Positions 55,274 to 64,000 of a stretch of 64,000 bases of DNA are shown here, one piece after another. The notes under the pieces are model-generated. The model saw only the letters and a program-made list of their open reading frames with translations. It ran no database searches and was not told the DNA's origin. Positions within the stretch are counted from its first letter, which is position 1; every line of letters starts with the position of its first letter. Position numbers and translations under genes: made by a program. This DNA is from Promicromonospora sp. Populi (GTDB taxonomy: Bacteria; Actinomycetota; Actinomycetes; Actinomycetales; Cellulomonadaceae), in contig NZ_CP163528.1 of NCBI RefSeq assembly GCF_041081105.1, forward strand, positions 2,604,001-2,668,000, read 5' to 3'.

Positions 55274-56101
55274 TCAGCGATGAGCCACCACGTGGGAGTG
55301 CAGCAGGCCCAGGGCCGCCGCGACCGCCTGCGGTTCCTCGACGACGCTCAGGTGGCCGGCGGCCGGTACGAGGGTGAGCGCGGAGTCGCCGGCGGAGAAC
55401 ACCGACGGCGCCCCTGCCGCTCGGACCATGTGCTCGGCGTCGGCCAGCGGGGTGATGACGTCCTCCGTACCGACCACGACGGCAACCGGCGCGTCGAAGC
55501 GCTCCAGCACCGCCGTCCGGTCGGGGCGGGCCGCCATCGCCCGCTGCGCCCACGCCACGCCGGCCGGCGACTGCGCCCGGATCCACGAGTCCAGCAGGGG
55601 GAACAGGTGCCGTCGACGCCGCGTGCTCGTGGCGCCCACGAGGTCGGCGGGCATGCCGAGCACCGCGTCCACCGTCTGGCTGGCGTCGGCAGCGGCGGCG
55701 ATCCGTAGCCGTTTGGCGCGTGCCTCCTCGGTGTCCGCCGTGGACTTGGTGTCCACGAGGCCCAGCCCGGCGACGAAGCCCGGGTGCCGCTCGGCCAGGG
55801 CGAGCGCCACGTAGCCGCCCATCGAGTGCCCGACGACTACGGCGTTGCCCTCGCCGGCCGCGACCATGGTCCGGTACACGGCGTCGGCCGAGTGCTCGAT
55901 GCTCGGCGGGTGCCCGTCCAGGTCGCTGTGCCCGGCGCCCGGCAGGTCGATGCCGATGGCGCGCGTGCCCGGCGGCAGGTGCGGCGCGCAGACCGCCCAC
56001 ATGCGGTGGTCGAGCGGGAAGCCGTGCAGCAGCACGAGCGGCACGCCGCCGCCGTCGCGCAGCGCGAAGGTTGCCAGGTTCCCGCCGGATCGTGAGGTCA
56101 T
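55274..56101 (-). CDS. Alpha/beta hydrolase
   Basis: A 275-residue serine hydrolase of the alpha/beta fold. It has the oxyanion HGFPLDHRMW near 25, IGIDLPGAGHSDL, the nucleophile elbow VVGHSMGGYVALAL near 90, a candidate acid in VVGTEDVITPLADAEH near 212, and the catalytic His in LVPAAGHLSVVEEP near 250. The triad is complete. The substrate cannot be predicted. The ATG at 56101 has AGGAGG six bases upstream. It is 38 bp downstream of a second, unrelated hydrolase, so the two may be co-transcribed. Confidence 0.9.
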   Translation of the reverse strand: MTSRSGGNLATFALRDGGGVPLVLLHGFPLDHRMWAVCAPHLPPGTRAIGIDLPGAGHSDLDGHPPSIEHSADAVYRTMVAAGEGNAVVVGHSMGGYVALALAERHPGFVAGLGLVDTKSTADTEEARAKRLRIAAAADASQTVDAVLGMPADLVGATSTRRRRHLFPLLDSWIRAQSPAGVAWAQRAMAARPDRTAVLERFDAPVAVVVGTEDVITPLADAEHMVRAAGAPSVFSAGDSALTLVPAAGHLSVVEEPQAVAAALGLLHSHVVAHR

Positions 56102-56139
56102 CGTCGTCCTCCTGTAGTGGGTGCCGTGGTGGGTAAGGC

Positions 56140-56913
56140 TCAGGACGTGCCCAGCGGTCCGTCCCAGTGCGTCGGCAGCGGGAGCGGGTGGTCGGGCAGC
56201 ACGTGGGCGACTATCTCGTTCAGCACGCGGGCGACCGCCGGTTCCCCGACCCACAGGTGCTTGGCGCCGTCGACGCCGATCACCTCGGCCTGCGGGACGC
56301 GCGCGAACCGGCGCTTCGCCTCCTCGGGCCGGAGGTAGTCGTCGAGCTCGGGGACCAGGACCACGAGGGGCTTGCCGAACGCGGCCCAGCGGTCCAGGTC
56401 CTCGTCGGTCGCGCGGTGCAGCGGCGGCGACAGCAGGATCGCGCCCTCGACGCTCGGGTCGGTGCCGTGCCTGAGCACCAGCTCCGTGCCGAACGACCAG
56501 CCGACGAGCCATGGCCGCGGCAGCCCGCGGAACTCGGCCAGCTCGATCGCCGCCGCGACGTCGTACCGCTCGGCGTCGCCGCCGTCGAAGGTGCCCTCGC
56601 TCGTGCCGCGCGGGGAGGTGGTGCCGCGCGTGTTGAACCGCAGCACCGCGAGGTTCGCCAGCGCGGGCAGCCGCCAGGCCGCCTTGCGGTACACGTGGGA
56701 GTCCATGAAGCCGCCGTGCGTGGGCAGCGGGTGGAACGTCAGCAGGCTGGCCGCCGGCTCGCTGTCCTCGGGCAGCGAGAGCTCACCCACCAGGGTGAGC
56801 CCGTCGGCGGTGTGCAGCTCGACGTCCTCGCGCTGCGCGGGCAGGACCGTGCCCGAGCGGATCTGGTGTGTCGTCTGGCCGGAGGCCGCGCCCGGCGTCG
56901 CTTCAGTGGTCAT
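56140..56913 (-). CDS. Alpha/beta hydrolase of the DUF-type/dienelactone-hydrolase-like group
   Basis: A 257-residue hydrolase-fold protein. It has LTFHPLPTHGGFMDSHVY near 60, VLRFNTRGTTSPRGTSEG, the nucleophile region LVGWSFGTELVLRHG near 125 (G-W-S-F-G), a candidate acid in VLVPELDDYLRPEEA near 185, and a His in VDGAKHLWVGEP near 215. The triad residues are in order and usual spacing. The ATG at 56913 has GGGA upstream; an ATG nine bases earlier (56922) is equally placed. Function unknown beyond the fold. Confidence 0.85.
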   Translation of the reverse strand: MTTEATPGAASGQTTHQIRSGTVLPAQREDVELHTADGLTLVGELSLPEDSEPAASLLTFHPLPTHGGFMDSHVYRKAAWRLPALANLAVLRFNTRGTTSPRGTSEGTFDGGDAERYDVAAAIELAEFRGLPRPWLVGWSFGTELVLRHGTDPSVEGAILLSPPLHRATDEDLDRWAAFGKPLVVLVPELDDYLRPEEAKRRFARVPQAEVIGVDGAKHLWVGEPAVARVLNEIVAHVLPDHPLPLPTHWDGPLGTS

Positions 56914-56983
56914 CGGTCCCATTCTCTCCCTGCTTCGCTCTGACCACCGCTGCCAGGGCTCTGCCCTTATACCCGCCGCCGGG

Positions 56984-57283
56984 TCAGCGCAGGTTGGTGC
57001 GTCGCTGCCAGCAGCTGTTGTGCCAGTGCCGCCGGCCGTCCAGCCCGGCCTCGGGCCCCAGCAGATCGTCGGTCTTCCAGGCGACGACGTGCGGCGTGCC
57101 CGGGGTGACCTCCTGGCGGCAGGCCGGGCAGACGTAGGTCTTGTCGGACGAGCGGATCCGCTGCACCACCCACTCGCCGTCGGCCGCGGACTCGCTGCGG
57201 CGGCCACCCGTCGCACGGTCGAGATCGAGCGGCACATGGTCCGCGGCATACGGACGCTTGTTGGAGCGGCGGTTCGACGGCAT
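56984..57283 (-). CDS. Small protein with a probable zinc-binding motif
   Basis: A 99-residue basic protein. The second half has YVCPACRQEVTPGTPH, then a HWHNSCW motif; the Cys-x2-Cys plus His/Cys arrangement suggests one zinc site, perhaps HNH- or zinc-ribbon-like. The N-terminus (MPSNRRSNKRPYAADHVP) is conserved in small actinobacterial proteins often labelled ATP/GTP-binding, but no P-loop is present. The ATG at 57283 has GGAAG about 10 bases upstream. Function unknown. Confidence 0.75.
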   Translation of the reverse strand: MPSNRRSNKRPYAADHVPLDLDRATGGRRSESAADGEWVVQRIRSSDKTYVCPACRQEVTPGTPHVVAWKTDDLLGPEAGLDGRRHWHNSCWQRRTNLR

Positions 57284-57435
57284 GCCATCTATTCTTCCGC
57301 AGGGCGGAGCGGATGGCTGGACCATGCCAGAAAACGGGCCGCGCCGCGCACCACATCACCTGGGAGCCGCACACATCTGCGCCCGCTAGAGTGTGCCGGT
57401 CCCCAGCAAGGCGTAAACCTACCGAAGGACTACTT

Positions 57436-58422
57436 GTGAAGCACCGCACCACTGCCGGCCTGGCAGCCGTCGCGCTGGCCACCCTCTCACTGACGAGCTG
57501 CGCAAGCGGCGACGCGGGCGGCGACGCTGCCGCCTCCGGTGACGCCGTCTGCGAGGTGACGCCGGCCGCCGAGCCGTCGCCCCTGCCGAGCCCGTCCGAG
57601 GCGGACGTCGCAGCCGTCGACGCGATCGAGGTCACCGGCGCGGTCGGCGAGGAGCCGACCGTCGAGTTCGAGACCCCCCTGGAGATCTCCGCACCGACGT
57701 TCCGCGTGCTGGACGAGGGCACCGGCGACCCGCTCGTCGAAGACACCGAGATCACCATCAACTACATAGTGCTCGCGGGCGCGGACGGCTCCACGAGCGG
57801 TTCCACCTGGGAGACCGGATCGCCCGAGACGTTCACGCTCGGCGACCCGCAGTACGACCTCCTGAACGACCAGCTGATCGGCCAGACGGAGGGCACGCGC
57901 ATCCTCATGGCCAGCACCGCCATGGACCAGACCATCCAGGTCACGGTGGTCGAGATCACCGAGGCCGGCGAGGTCCAGGAGCCCGGCCCGACACGCGCCG
58001 AGGGCACCGCGGTGACCCCGGAGGCGGGCCTGCCCACCGTCGCGCTCGCCGATGACGGCCAGCCGACCGTCACCATCCCGGAGGGCTACACCGCGCCCGC
58101 CGAGCTCGTGGTCCAGCCGCTCCTCGAGGGCGACGGCGCCGAGGTCACCGAGGACCAGACCGTCACCGTCCAGTACGCGGGCTGCCTGCTCGACGGCACG
58201 TCGTTCGACTCCTCGTGGAGCCGTGGCGCGCCGACGTCGTTCCCGCTCACCGGCGTGATCCCCGGCTGGACCAACGGGATCGCCGGGCAGACGGTCGGCA
58301 GCCAGGTGCTGCTCGTCGTGCCGGCCGACCAGGCCTACGGCGACCAGGAGCAGGCCGGCATCCCGGCGAACTCGCCGCTGGTGTTCGTGGTCGACATCCT
58401 TGGGGCCGAGGCCGCGGCCTGA
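57436..58422 (+). CDS. FKBP-type peptidyl-prolyl isomerase lipoprotein, two FKBP-like domains
   Basis: A 328-residue secreted lipoprotein that would speed proline isomerisation in exported proteins. The signal peptide ends in the lipobox LSLTSC (Cys 22). Residues of about 85-185 resemble an FKBP domain but have lost most active-site residues. Residues of about 225-325 form a canonical FKBP domain: VTVQYAGCLLDGTSFDSSW, GVIPGWTNGIAGQTVGSQ, VPADQAYGDQ, LVFVVDIL. The GTG at 57436 has AAGGA six bases upstream. A hairpin follows the stop. Confidence 0.92.
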   Translation: MKHRTTAGLAAVALATLSLTSCASGDAGGDAAASGDAVCEVTPAAEPSPLPSPSEADVAAVDAIEVTGAVGEEPTVEFETPLEISAPTFRVLDEGTGDPLVEDTEITINYIVLAGADGSTSGSTWETGSPETFTLGDPQYDLLNDQLIGQTEGTRILMASTAMDQTIQVTVVEITEAGEVQEPGPTRAEGTAVTPEAGLPTVALADDGQPTVTIPEGYTAPAELVVQPLLEGDGAEVTEDQTVTVQYAGCLLDGTSFDSSWSRGAPTSFPLTGVIPGWTNGIAGQTVGSQVLLVVPADQAYGDQEQAGIPANSPLVFVVDILGAEAAA

Positions 58423-58436
58423 CCGACAGGGACTTG

Positions 58437-58473
58437 GAAGTGGCGGGCACCCGAGCCGGGTGCCCGCCACTTC
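58437..58473 (+). terminator. Hairpin 3' of the FKBP gene
   Basis: Perfect 17-bp arms (58437-58453, 58457-58473) with a 3-nt loop, 14 bp after the stop. No T-run. The next gene's predicted leaderless promoter begins 4 bp beyond. Confidence 0.85.
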
Positions 58474-58476
58474 TCG

Positions 58477-58482
58477 TAGGGT
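58477..58482 (+). promoter_or_regulatory. -10-like TAGGGT, predicted leaderless start
   Basis: TAGGGT ends 6 nt before the ATG at 58489, with cggcac between and no ribosome binding site. The preceding terminator isolates the gene from upstream transcription. Confidence 0.5.
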
Positions 58483-58488
58483 CGGCAC

Positions 58489-59016
58489 ATGACTTCGACA
58501 GACCTGCCCGCCGCTGAGCCCGCTCCAGTGCCGGAGCGCGAGGTGCTGACCTGGGTGGCCTTCCCCGACGCGGTGCGCGACCTGGCCCACCAGGTGGTGG
58601 ACAGCGGGTTCGTCCCGGAGGTGGTGATCGCCGTCGCGCGCGGCGGGCTGGTGCCTGGGGGCGCCATGGCCTATGCGCTCGGCACCAAGGGCGTGGGCAC
58701 GCTGAACGTCGAGTTCTACACGGACATCGGCCAGACGCTCGACGACCCGCGCGTGCTGCCGCCGCTGATGGACACGTCCGACCTACCCGGCGCCAAGGTC
58801 CTCGTGGTGGACGACGTCGCCGACTCCGGCCGCACCCTGGCCCTGGTCATGGACCTCCTGGAGAAGCAGGGCGCCGAGGCCCGCTCCGCGGTGCTGTACA
58901 CCAAGCCGCGCACCATCATCCAGCCCGACTACTCGTGGAAGGACACCGACCTGTGGATCACCTTCCCGTGGTCCGCCGAACCGCCGGTGACGGGCGCCCG
59001 GTCGACCGAGGCGTGA
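58489..59016 (+). CDS. Phosphoribosyltransferase (purine/xanthine type)
   Basis: A 175-residue type I phosphoribosyltransferase that would attach a purine base to PRPP. The PRPP loop is KVLVVDDVADSGRTLAL near 105, with two acidic residues and the SGRT phosphate-binding segment. VVIAVARGGLVPGGAMAYALG near 45 is the PPi loop, and the C-terminal IIQPDYSWKDTDLWITFPW is like Gpt-type xanthine-guanine enzymes. Substrate base is inferred, not seen. A predicted leaderless promoter precedes it. Confidence 0.88.
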   Translation: MTSTDLPAAEPAPVPEREVLTWVAFPDAVRDLAHQVVDSGFVPEVVIAVARGGLVPGGAMAYALGTKGVGTLNVEFYTDIGQTLDDPRVLPPLMDTSDLPGAKVLVVDDVADSGRTLALVMDLLEKQGAEARSAVLYTKPRTIIQPDYSWKDTDLWITFPWSAEPPVTGARSTEA

Positions 59017-59032
59017 GCAGCCGGCCAGGCTG

Positions 59033-59470
59033 TCAGTTGAGTTCTTCGGCCAATGCCACGATGACTCCCTCGGGGCCGCGGACGTAACAGAGCCGGTAGC
59101 TGTCCTGGTACTGCGCCACCTCCCCCACGAGTTCCGCGCCATGGGCAAGCAAGTCGGCGACAATGGTGTCGACGTCGTCGACCTGGAACATGATGTTCCG
59201 CAGACCCAGCGTGTTCGGTGCATTCACCGGCTCGGCGCTGGACACCGCCGGGTTGTGGAACTTCGTCAGCTCCAGGCGGCCGTGACCGTCCGGGGTCCGC
59301 ATCATCGCGATGTCGACTCGGACGCCGTCGATCGCGTTGACACGGTCCACCCAGTCCCCCTCGACCGGCGCCTCGCCCTCCAGCTCCATACCGAGCTGGA
59401 CGAAGAACGCCTTGGCGGCTTCCATGTCGTCGACAACGACGCCTACATGGTCCATCCGCTGGATTGTCAT
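59033..59470 (-). CDS. VOC-family (glyoxalase-like) protein
   Basis: A 145-residue vicinal-oxygen-chelate protein. The two beta-alpha-beta modules start RMDHVGVVVDDMEAAKAFF (residues 5-23) and NIMFQVDDVDTIVADLLAHG near 92. Metal-ligand candidates are His 8, Glu near 67 (GRLELTKFH) and the C-terminal Glu in RGPEGVIVALAE. The substrate is unknown; the family includes glyoxalase I, dioxygenases and resistance proteins. The ATG at 59470 has GGGAG seven bases upstream. Confidence 0.88.
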   Translation of the reverse strand: MTIQRMDHVGVVVDDMEAAKAFFVQLGMELEGEAPVEGDWVDRVNAIDGVRVDIAMMRTPDGHGRLELTKFHNPAVSSAEPVNAPNTLGLRNIMFQVDDVDTIVADLLAHGAELVGEVAQYQDSYRLCYVRGPEGVIVALAEELN

Positions 59471-59632
59471 ACTGGTTCTCCCTCTCGGAGAGTGAATTCC
59501 CGTGTGAGGCCGGGCTGTTGCGACCACGCTGGCCGCATCTATCCCTAGGACGGAGCTGCCACGTCGATCTCGACATCCCGGCCGCATCCTTCGTCCAGCG
59601 CGGGGGATACCTGACCCGGGCCTAACGGGACA

Positions 59633-59655
59633 CGCAGAATGCTGGGGATTCTGCG
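59633..59655. terminator. Small hairpin in the 59.5-59.7 kb gap
   Basis: Perfect 8-bp arms (59633-59640, 59648-59655) with a 7-nt loop, 70 bp beyond the DUF5615 stop at 59726. The rest of the 255-bp gap (59471-59725) shows no gene. Confidence 0.4.
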
Positions 59656-59725
59656 GCGGCTTGCGGGCCGCGTGCCTACTGCGTGCCACTCGTGAGAGTC
59701 CGCGATTGCGGGCTCTATGTCCTGC

Positions 59726-60139
59726 TCACGAATACTCTCGGCGAGGGTGCAGAGTGAGCGCACTGGATCCCAGCTCGACGAAGTCCGCATGGGCGAACGC
59801 CGCTGAAATCGTGACGTGATGAGCGCTGACGAGGGCAAGCAGGTCTCGGTTCTTGATGTTGCCAACGGTCACGAGAAGCAACTTGTGAGGGTGCCCGCCG
59901 GTTTCGTGCGTGTGCCGGAAGTCCGCGTCCTTCGTGACGACGATCCTGCGCTCCAGATCAGCAACCCTCGTGATCTCGGAGTCGCTGGTGTCGCCTCCAG
60001 CCGGGAGTTCCTTGACGTGGATCGCGTCGTACCCGAACTCCGTCAGCCGAACAGCCAGAGACCTCGGAAGCTGAGCATCGACAATGAATCGCTCCGATTC
60101 GCCCGCCTCAGGCGACAAGGGCCTGAACCTGGAGACCAC
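59726..60139 (-). CDS. DUF5615 PIN-like protein, probable toxin of a DUF433/DUF5615 pair
   Basis: Up to 137 residues with the DUF5615 pattern: FIVDAQLPRSLAVRLTEFGYDAIHV near 18, acidic residues in GGDTSDSEITRVADLERRIVVTKDADF, and LLLVTVGNIKNRDLLAL. Conserved Asp residues (VDAQLP, TKDADF) match the PIN-like RNase centre. The start is uncertain: a GTG at 60139 gives a 32-bp overlap with the antitoxin-like gene, while a TTG at 60118 gives 11 bp and a more typical N-terminus. Toxin activity is predicted from the family pairing only. Confidence 0.8.
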   Translation of the reverse strand: MVSRFRPLSPEAGESERFIVDAQLPRSLAVRLTEFGYDAIHVKELPAGGDTSDSEITRVADLERRIVVTKDADFRHTHETGGHPHKLLLVTVGNIKNRDLLALVSAHHVTISAAFAHADFVELGSSALTLHPRREYS

Positions 60140-60350
60140 CGGCTACCGAGGCCGCGTACTCGAGGGCAGCGACGATGTCCTCCCGGGACAGCTCGTCGTA
60201 CTCGTCCAGGATCTCTTCGAAGGTTTCGCCGGCCGCGAGCAGTTCCAGGATGACCTGCACCGTCATCCGGGTACCGCGAATCCGCGGCTTTCCGTGCACG
60301 ACCGTAGGGTCCACGGCGATCCGACCGAGACGGGTTGCTTCAGCAGCCAT
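60108..60350 (-). CDS. DUF433 protein, probable antitoxin partner
   Basis: An 80-residue DUF433 protein: RIAVDPTVVHGKPRIRGTRMTVQVILELL, then AAGETFEEILDEYDELSREDIVAALEYAA. The HGKPRIRGTRMTV core and the following helix-turn-helix-like segment are diagnostic. DUF433 genes are commonly paired with DUF5615 genes in predicted toxin-antitoxin loci. The ATG at 60350 has GGGAG nine bases upstream. It overlaps the downstream partner. Confidence 0.85.
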   Translation of the reverse strand: MAAEATRLGRIAVDPTVVHGKPRIRGTRMTVQVILELLAAGETFEEILDEYDELSREDIVAALEYAASVAGGLQVQALVA

Positions 60351-60456
60351 GTCGTCAGTCTCCCACGCGTCCCGCCTCGCAGCCAGGGACGCCCGTGAAC
60401 AATGACCGAGACGCCGGGCTGGACGCAAACTAGCCGACCAACCCGACGTCCCTTAC

Positions 60457-60645
60457 TCAGGCCCGCCCCGATCCGTTCTTCGTCGGGTCGACGAGCTCAT
60501 AGGTCTGACCGGGCTTCGGCGTCGGAGGGGCGGTGTGCCCGCGAGGAATCGTGCGTTCCTCACCGGTACGTCCGCCACGCGGACCGACGATCTCGTACTG
60601 CCCGGACCTTTCGGCCGACTGTCCCGGCCTGATGTTCTTAGCCAT
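60457..60645 (-). CDS. YjzC-like small protein
   Basis: A 62-residue protein with a KNIRPGQSAERSGQYEIVGP start, a GGRTGEERTIPRGHTAPPT middle and a PKPGQTYELVDPTK end. This is the layout of the YjzC-like family. Function unknown. The ATG at 60645 has AAAGG seven bases upstream; the longer frame upstream is not supported. Confidence 0.75.
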   Translation of the reverse strand: MAKNIRPGQSAERSGQYEIVGPRGGRTGEERTIPRGHTAPPTPKPGQTYELVDPTKNGSGRA

Positions 60646-60751
60646 GTTCTGGCCTTTCCCACACACGGCCGCATGAGGCAGATCACGCACCCATTGGGAT
60701 GCGATCACATGGCAACACGATAGGGTCGAGGAGTTCCTGCGAAGAACCTCG

Positions 60752-60809
60752 ATGACCCCGCCCGGCCGCTGACCCACTTGGTGTTCAGCAATCTGCCGGA
60801 CGGGGTCAT
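60752..60809 (-). terminator. Hairpin 3' of nrdF
   Basis: Arms at 60752-60765 and 60796-60809 pair at 13 of 14 positions across a 30-nt loop, about 50 bp after the nrdF stop. No other structure stands out in the 60646-60856 gap. Confidence 0.6.
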
Positions 60810-60856
60810 TGTGTGTCCTAGCCCAACGCGCTAGACAACTGCGCATTGGAAACTTG

Positions 60857-61876
<1,020 letters not shown>

Positions 61877-61921
61877 TCATGGGCGATGCGGGCGCGCCGA
61901 GGCAGACGCGCCGTCAATGCT

Positions 61922-64000
61922 CTAGAGCATGCAGCTGACGCAGTTGTCCACTTCGGTACCCTCCAGGGCGAGCTGACGCAGGCGGATGTAGTACAGGGTC
62001 TTGATTCCCTTGCGCCACGCGTAGATCTGCGCCTTGTTCACGTCGCGCGTGGTGACGGTGTCCTTGAAGAACAGCGTGAGGCTCAGGCCCTGGTCCACGT
62101 GCTGCGTCGCCGCGGCGTACGTGTCGATGATCTTCTCGTACCCGATCTCGTACGCGTCCTGGTAGTAGTCCAGGTTGTCGTTCGTCATGTACGGCGCCGG
62201 GTAGTAGACGCGACCGAGCTTGCCTTCCTTGCGGATCTCGATCTGGGCCGGCACCGGGTGGATCGACGACGTCGAGTTGTTGATGTAGCTGATCGAACCC
62301 GTGGGCGGCACCGCCTGGAGGTTCTGGTTGTAGATGCCGTGCTCCATGACCGAGGCCCGCAGCTCGCGCCAGTCGTCCTGCGTCGGGATCGCGACCCCGG
62401 CGTCGGCGAAGAGGCGTGCGACGCGCTCCGTGGCCGGCTTCCACTCCTGCTCGACGTACTTGTCGAAGTACTCGCCGGTGGCGTACTTCGAGTCCTCGAA
62501 GCCACCGAACTTCTTGTTGCGCTCGATGGAAAGGCGGTTGGAGGCCGCGATCGCGTGGTACGCAACGGTGTAGAAGTAGAGGTTCGTGAAGTCGATGCCC
62601 TCTTCGGAGCCGTAGTAGATGCGCTCACGGGCGAGGTAGCCGTGCAGGTTCATCTGGCCCAGGCCGATGGCGTGGCCCCGCTCGTTCGCCAGCTTGATCG
62701 ACGGGACGGACTCGATCGACGTCTGGTCGCTCACCGCGGTCAGTGCGCGGATCGCGGTGTCGATCGTCCGGCCGAAGTCCGGCGAGTCCATCGCCTTGGC
62801 GATGTTCAGCGAGCCCAGGTTGCAGGAGATGTCCCGCCCGACCTCGTTGTACGAGAGGTCCTCGTTGAACGTCGACGGGGTGGAGACCTGCAGGATCTCC
62901 GAGCACAGGTTCGAGTGCGTGATGCGGCCCTTGATCGGGTTCGCCTTGTTCACCGTGTCCTCGAACATGATGTACGGGTACCCGGACTCGAACTGCAGCT
63001 CGGCGACCGTCTGGAAGAAGTCGCGGGCACTGATCGTGGTCTTGCGGATCCGGTCGTCGGCCACGAGCTCGTCGTACTTCTCCGAGATGGAGATGTCGGC
63101 GAACGGCACGCCGTAGACCCGCTCGACGTCGTACGGGCTGAACAGGTGCATGTCCGCGTTCTTCTTGGCCAGCTCGAACGTGATGTCCGGGATGACGACG
63201 CCGAGCGAGAGGGTCTTGATGCGGATCTTCTCGTCCGCGTTCTCCCGCTTGGTGTCGAGGAATCGCATGATGTCGGGGTGGTGGGCGTGCAGGTACACCG
63301 CACCGGCGCCCTGCCGCGCGCCGAGCTGGTTCGCGTACGAGAAGGAGTCCTCGAGGAGCTTCATCACGGGGATGACACCGGACGACTGGTTCTCGATGTG
63401 CTTGATCGGCGCACCGTGCTCGCGGATGTTGCTCAGCAGCAGTGCAACACCGCCACCGCGCTTGGAGAGCTGCAGCGCGGAGTTGATGCCGCGCGCGATG
63501 GACTCCATGTTGTCCTCGATGCGCAGCAGGAAGCAGGACACGGGCTCGCCGCGCTGCGCCTTGCCGACGTTGAGGAACGTCGGCGTCGCAGGCTGGAAGC
63601 GCCCGGAGATGACCTCCTCGACGATGTCGCGCGCCGTCTGCTCGACGCCGTCCGCCAGGCCGAGCGCGACCATGGCCACGCGGTCCTCGAAGCGCTCCAG
63701 GTACTTCTTGCCGTCGAACGTCTTGAGCGTGTACGAGGTGTAGTACTTGAACGCACCCAGGAACGTCTCGAACCGGAACTTCTTCGAGTACGCGAGCTGG
63801 AACAGCTCCTTGACGAAGGTGTCCGAGTACTTGGCCAGCACGGTCGGGTCGTAGTACTTGGCCTCGACGAGGTGCTTGAGCTTGGCGTCCAGCGTCTCGA
63901 AGTCGACGGTGTTGGGGTTCACGTGCTGCAGGAAGTACTGGCGGGCCGCCTCGCGATCCTTGCTGAACTGGATCTTCCCGTCCGGTCCGTACAGGTTCAG
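61922..64000 (-). CDS. nrdE: Class Ib ribonucleotide reductase, catalytic subunit NrdE, N-terminus cut by window edge
   Basis: Reduces ribonucleoside diphosphates using the NrdF radical. The 692 visible residues begin [20 protein letters not shown] at the edge, so about 20-30 N-terminal residues are missing. Active-site cysteines: [13 protein letters not shown] and [12 protein letters not shown] (redox pair) and [11 protein letters not shown] (thiyl radical). The C-terminal NCVSCML supplies the pair reloaded by Nrd[18 protein letters not shown] near the end is also diagnostic. An in-frame GTG at 63922 is internal, not the start. Confidence 0.97.
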   Translation of the reverse strand: MNLYGPDGKIQFSKDREAARQYFLQHVNPNTVDFETLDAKLKHLVEAKYYDPTVLAKYSDTFVKELFQLAYSKKFRFETFLGAFKYYTSYTLKTFDGKKYLERFEDRVAMVALGLADGVEQTARDIVEEVISGRFQPATPTFLNVGKAQRGEPVSCFLLRIEDNMESIARGINSALQLSKRGGGVALLLSNIREHGAPIKHIENQSSGVIPVMKLLEDSFSYANQLGARQGAGAVYLHAHHPDIMRFLDTKRENADEKIRIKTLSLGVVIPDITFELAKKNADMHLFSPYDVERVYGVPFADISISEKYDELVADDRIRKTTISARDFFQTVAELQFESGYPYIMFEDTVNKANPIKGRITHSNLCSEILQVSTPSTFNEDLSYNEVGRDISCNLGSLNIAKAMDSPDFGRTIDTAIRALTAVSDQTSIESVPSIKLANERGHAIGLGQMNLHGYLARERIYYGSEEGIDFTNLYFYTVAYHAIAASNRLSIERNKKFGGFEDSKYATGEYFDKYVEQEWKPATERVARLFADAGVAIPTQDDWRELRASVMEHGIYNQNLQAVPPTGSISYINNSTSSIHPVPAQIEIRKEGKLGRVYYPAPYMTNDNLDYYQDAYEIGYEKIIDTYAAATQHVDQGLSLTLFFKDTVTTRDVNKAQIYAWRKGIKTLYYIRLRQLALEGTEVDNCVSCML

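Noticed and set aside
59471..59725. Possible missing gene between the VOC and DUF5615 genes
   Set aside because: Only short frames without ribosome binding sites or family motifs; a small hairpin is the only visible structure.

Overview
The window is 64 kb of very GC-rich, gene-dense DNA with GTG and TTG starts, many 1-4 bp start/stop overlaps and strong third-position G/C bias. A mycothiol gene (mshB), the GlgE maltosyltransferase pathway, a DivIVA-type polar coiled-coil protein and class Ib ribonucleotide reductase together point to an actinomycete. A Micrococcales genome of the Cellulomonadaceae/Promicromonosporaceae kind is my inference. I saw no rRNA, tRNA, CRISPR array, insertion sequence or prophage; this looks like a core chromosomal segment with a small accessory stretch near 59-60.7 kb.

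Layout. 1-3.3 kb: a cysteine desulfurase cut by the left edge, then an overlapping pair of a PaaK-like adenylate-forming enzyme and a nitroreductase-like flavoprotein. 3.4-5.8 kb: a Tat-exported PhoX phosphatase with a 48-bp palindromic terminator and three 11-bp-spaced PHO-box-like repeats upstream. 5.8-11 kb: a MoeB-rhodanese protein that has lost its zinc cysteines, glycogen debranching enzyme GlgX, and an FAD-dependent dehydrogenase. 11-16.4 kb: prephenate dehydrogenase TyrA, a degenerate prephenate-dehydratase-like protein, and a large VanW envelope protein with a 540-residue low-complexity cytoplasmic arm. 16.5-20.7 kb: a small membrane protein, a LURP-one-like protein, MshB and TypA/BipA. 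The mshB start codon lies in the loop of a perfect 22-bp inverted repeat. 20.8-26.4 kb: a peptide ABC importer (binding protein, two permeases, fused ATPase). 26.6-34.4 kb: an FtsX/MacB-type export complex (two permeases, two ATPases).

34.5-38.1 kb: citrate synthase, DapC-type aminotransferase with 7Fe ferredoxin, a stand-alone SH3-like protein and a small 3Fe-4S-type ferredoxin. 38.2-48.7 kb: an alpha-glucan/trehalose module, with glucan phosphorylase GlgP divergent from glgE-treS-mak-glgB. TreS converts trehalose to maltose, Mak phosphorylates it, GlgE builds linear alpha-1,4-glucan and GlgB branches it. GlgP and the distant GlgX degrade it. 48.7-55.2 kb: a thioredoxin-like/TPR protein, then a three-gene unit of unknown function (a membrane protein with a Pro-rich cytoplasmic tail and two paralogous lipoproteins) divergent from a DivIVA-like filament protein. 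55.2-60.7 kb: two alpha/beta hydrolases, a small zinc-motif protein, a two-domain FKBP lipoprotein, a phosphoribosyltransferase, a VOC protein, a DUF433/DUF5615 pair and a YjzC-like peptide. 60.8-64 kb: nrdF and nrdE, the latter cut by the right edge.

Two patterns recur. Several genes without a Shine-Dalgarno sequence have a TANNNT hexamer 6-7 nt before the start codon, which predicts leaderless transcripts. Many gene ends carry long, near-perfect inverted repeats without a U-tract. The best candidates for undescribed biology are the three-gene envelope unit with its filament-protein neighbour, the ligase/nitroreductase pair, and the mshB start-codon hairpin.
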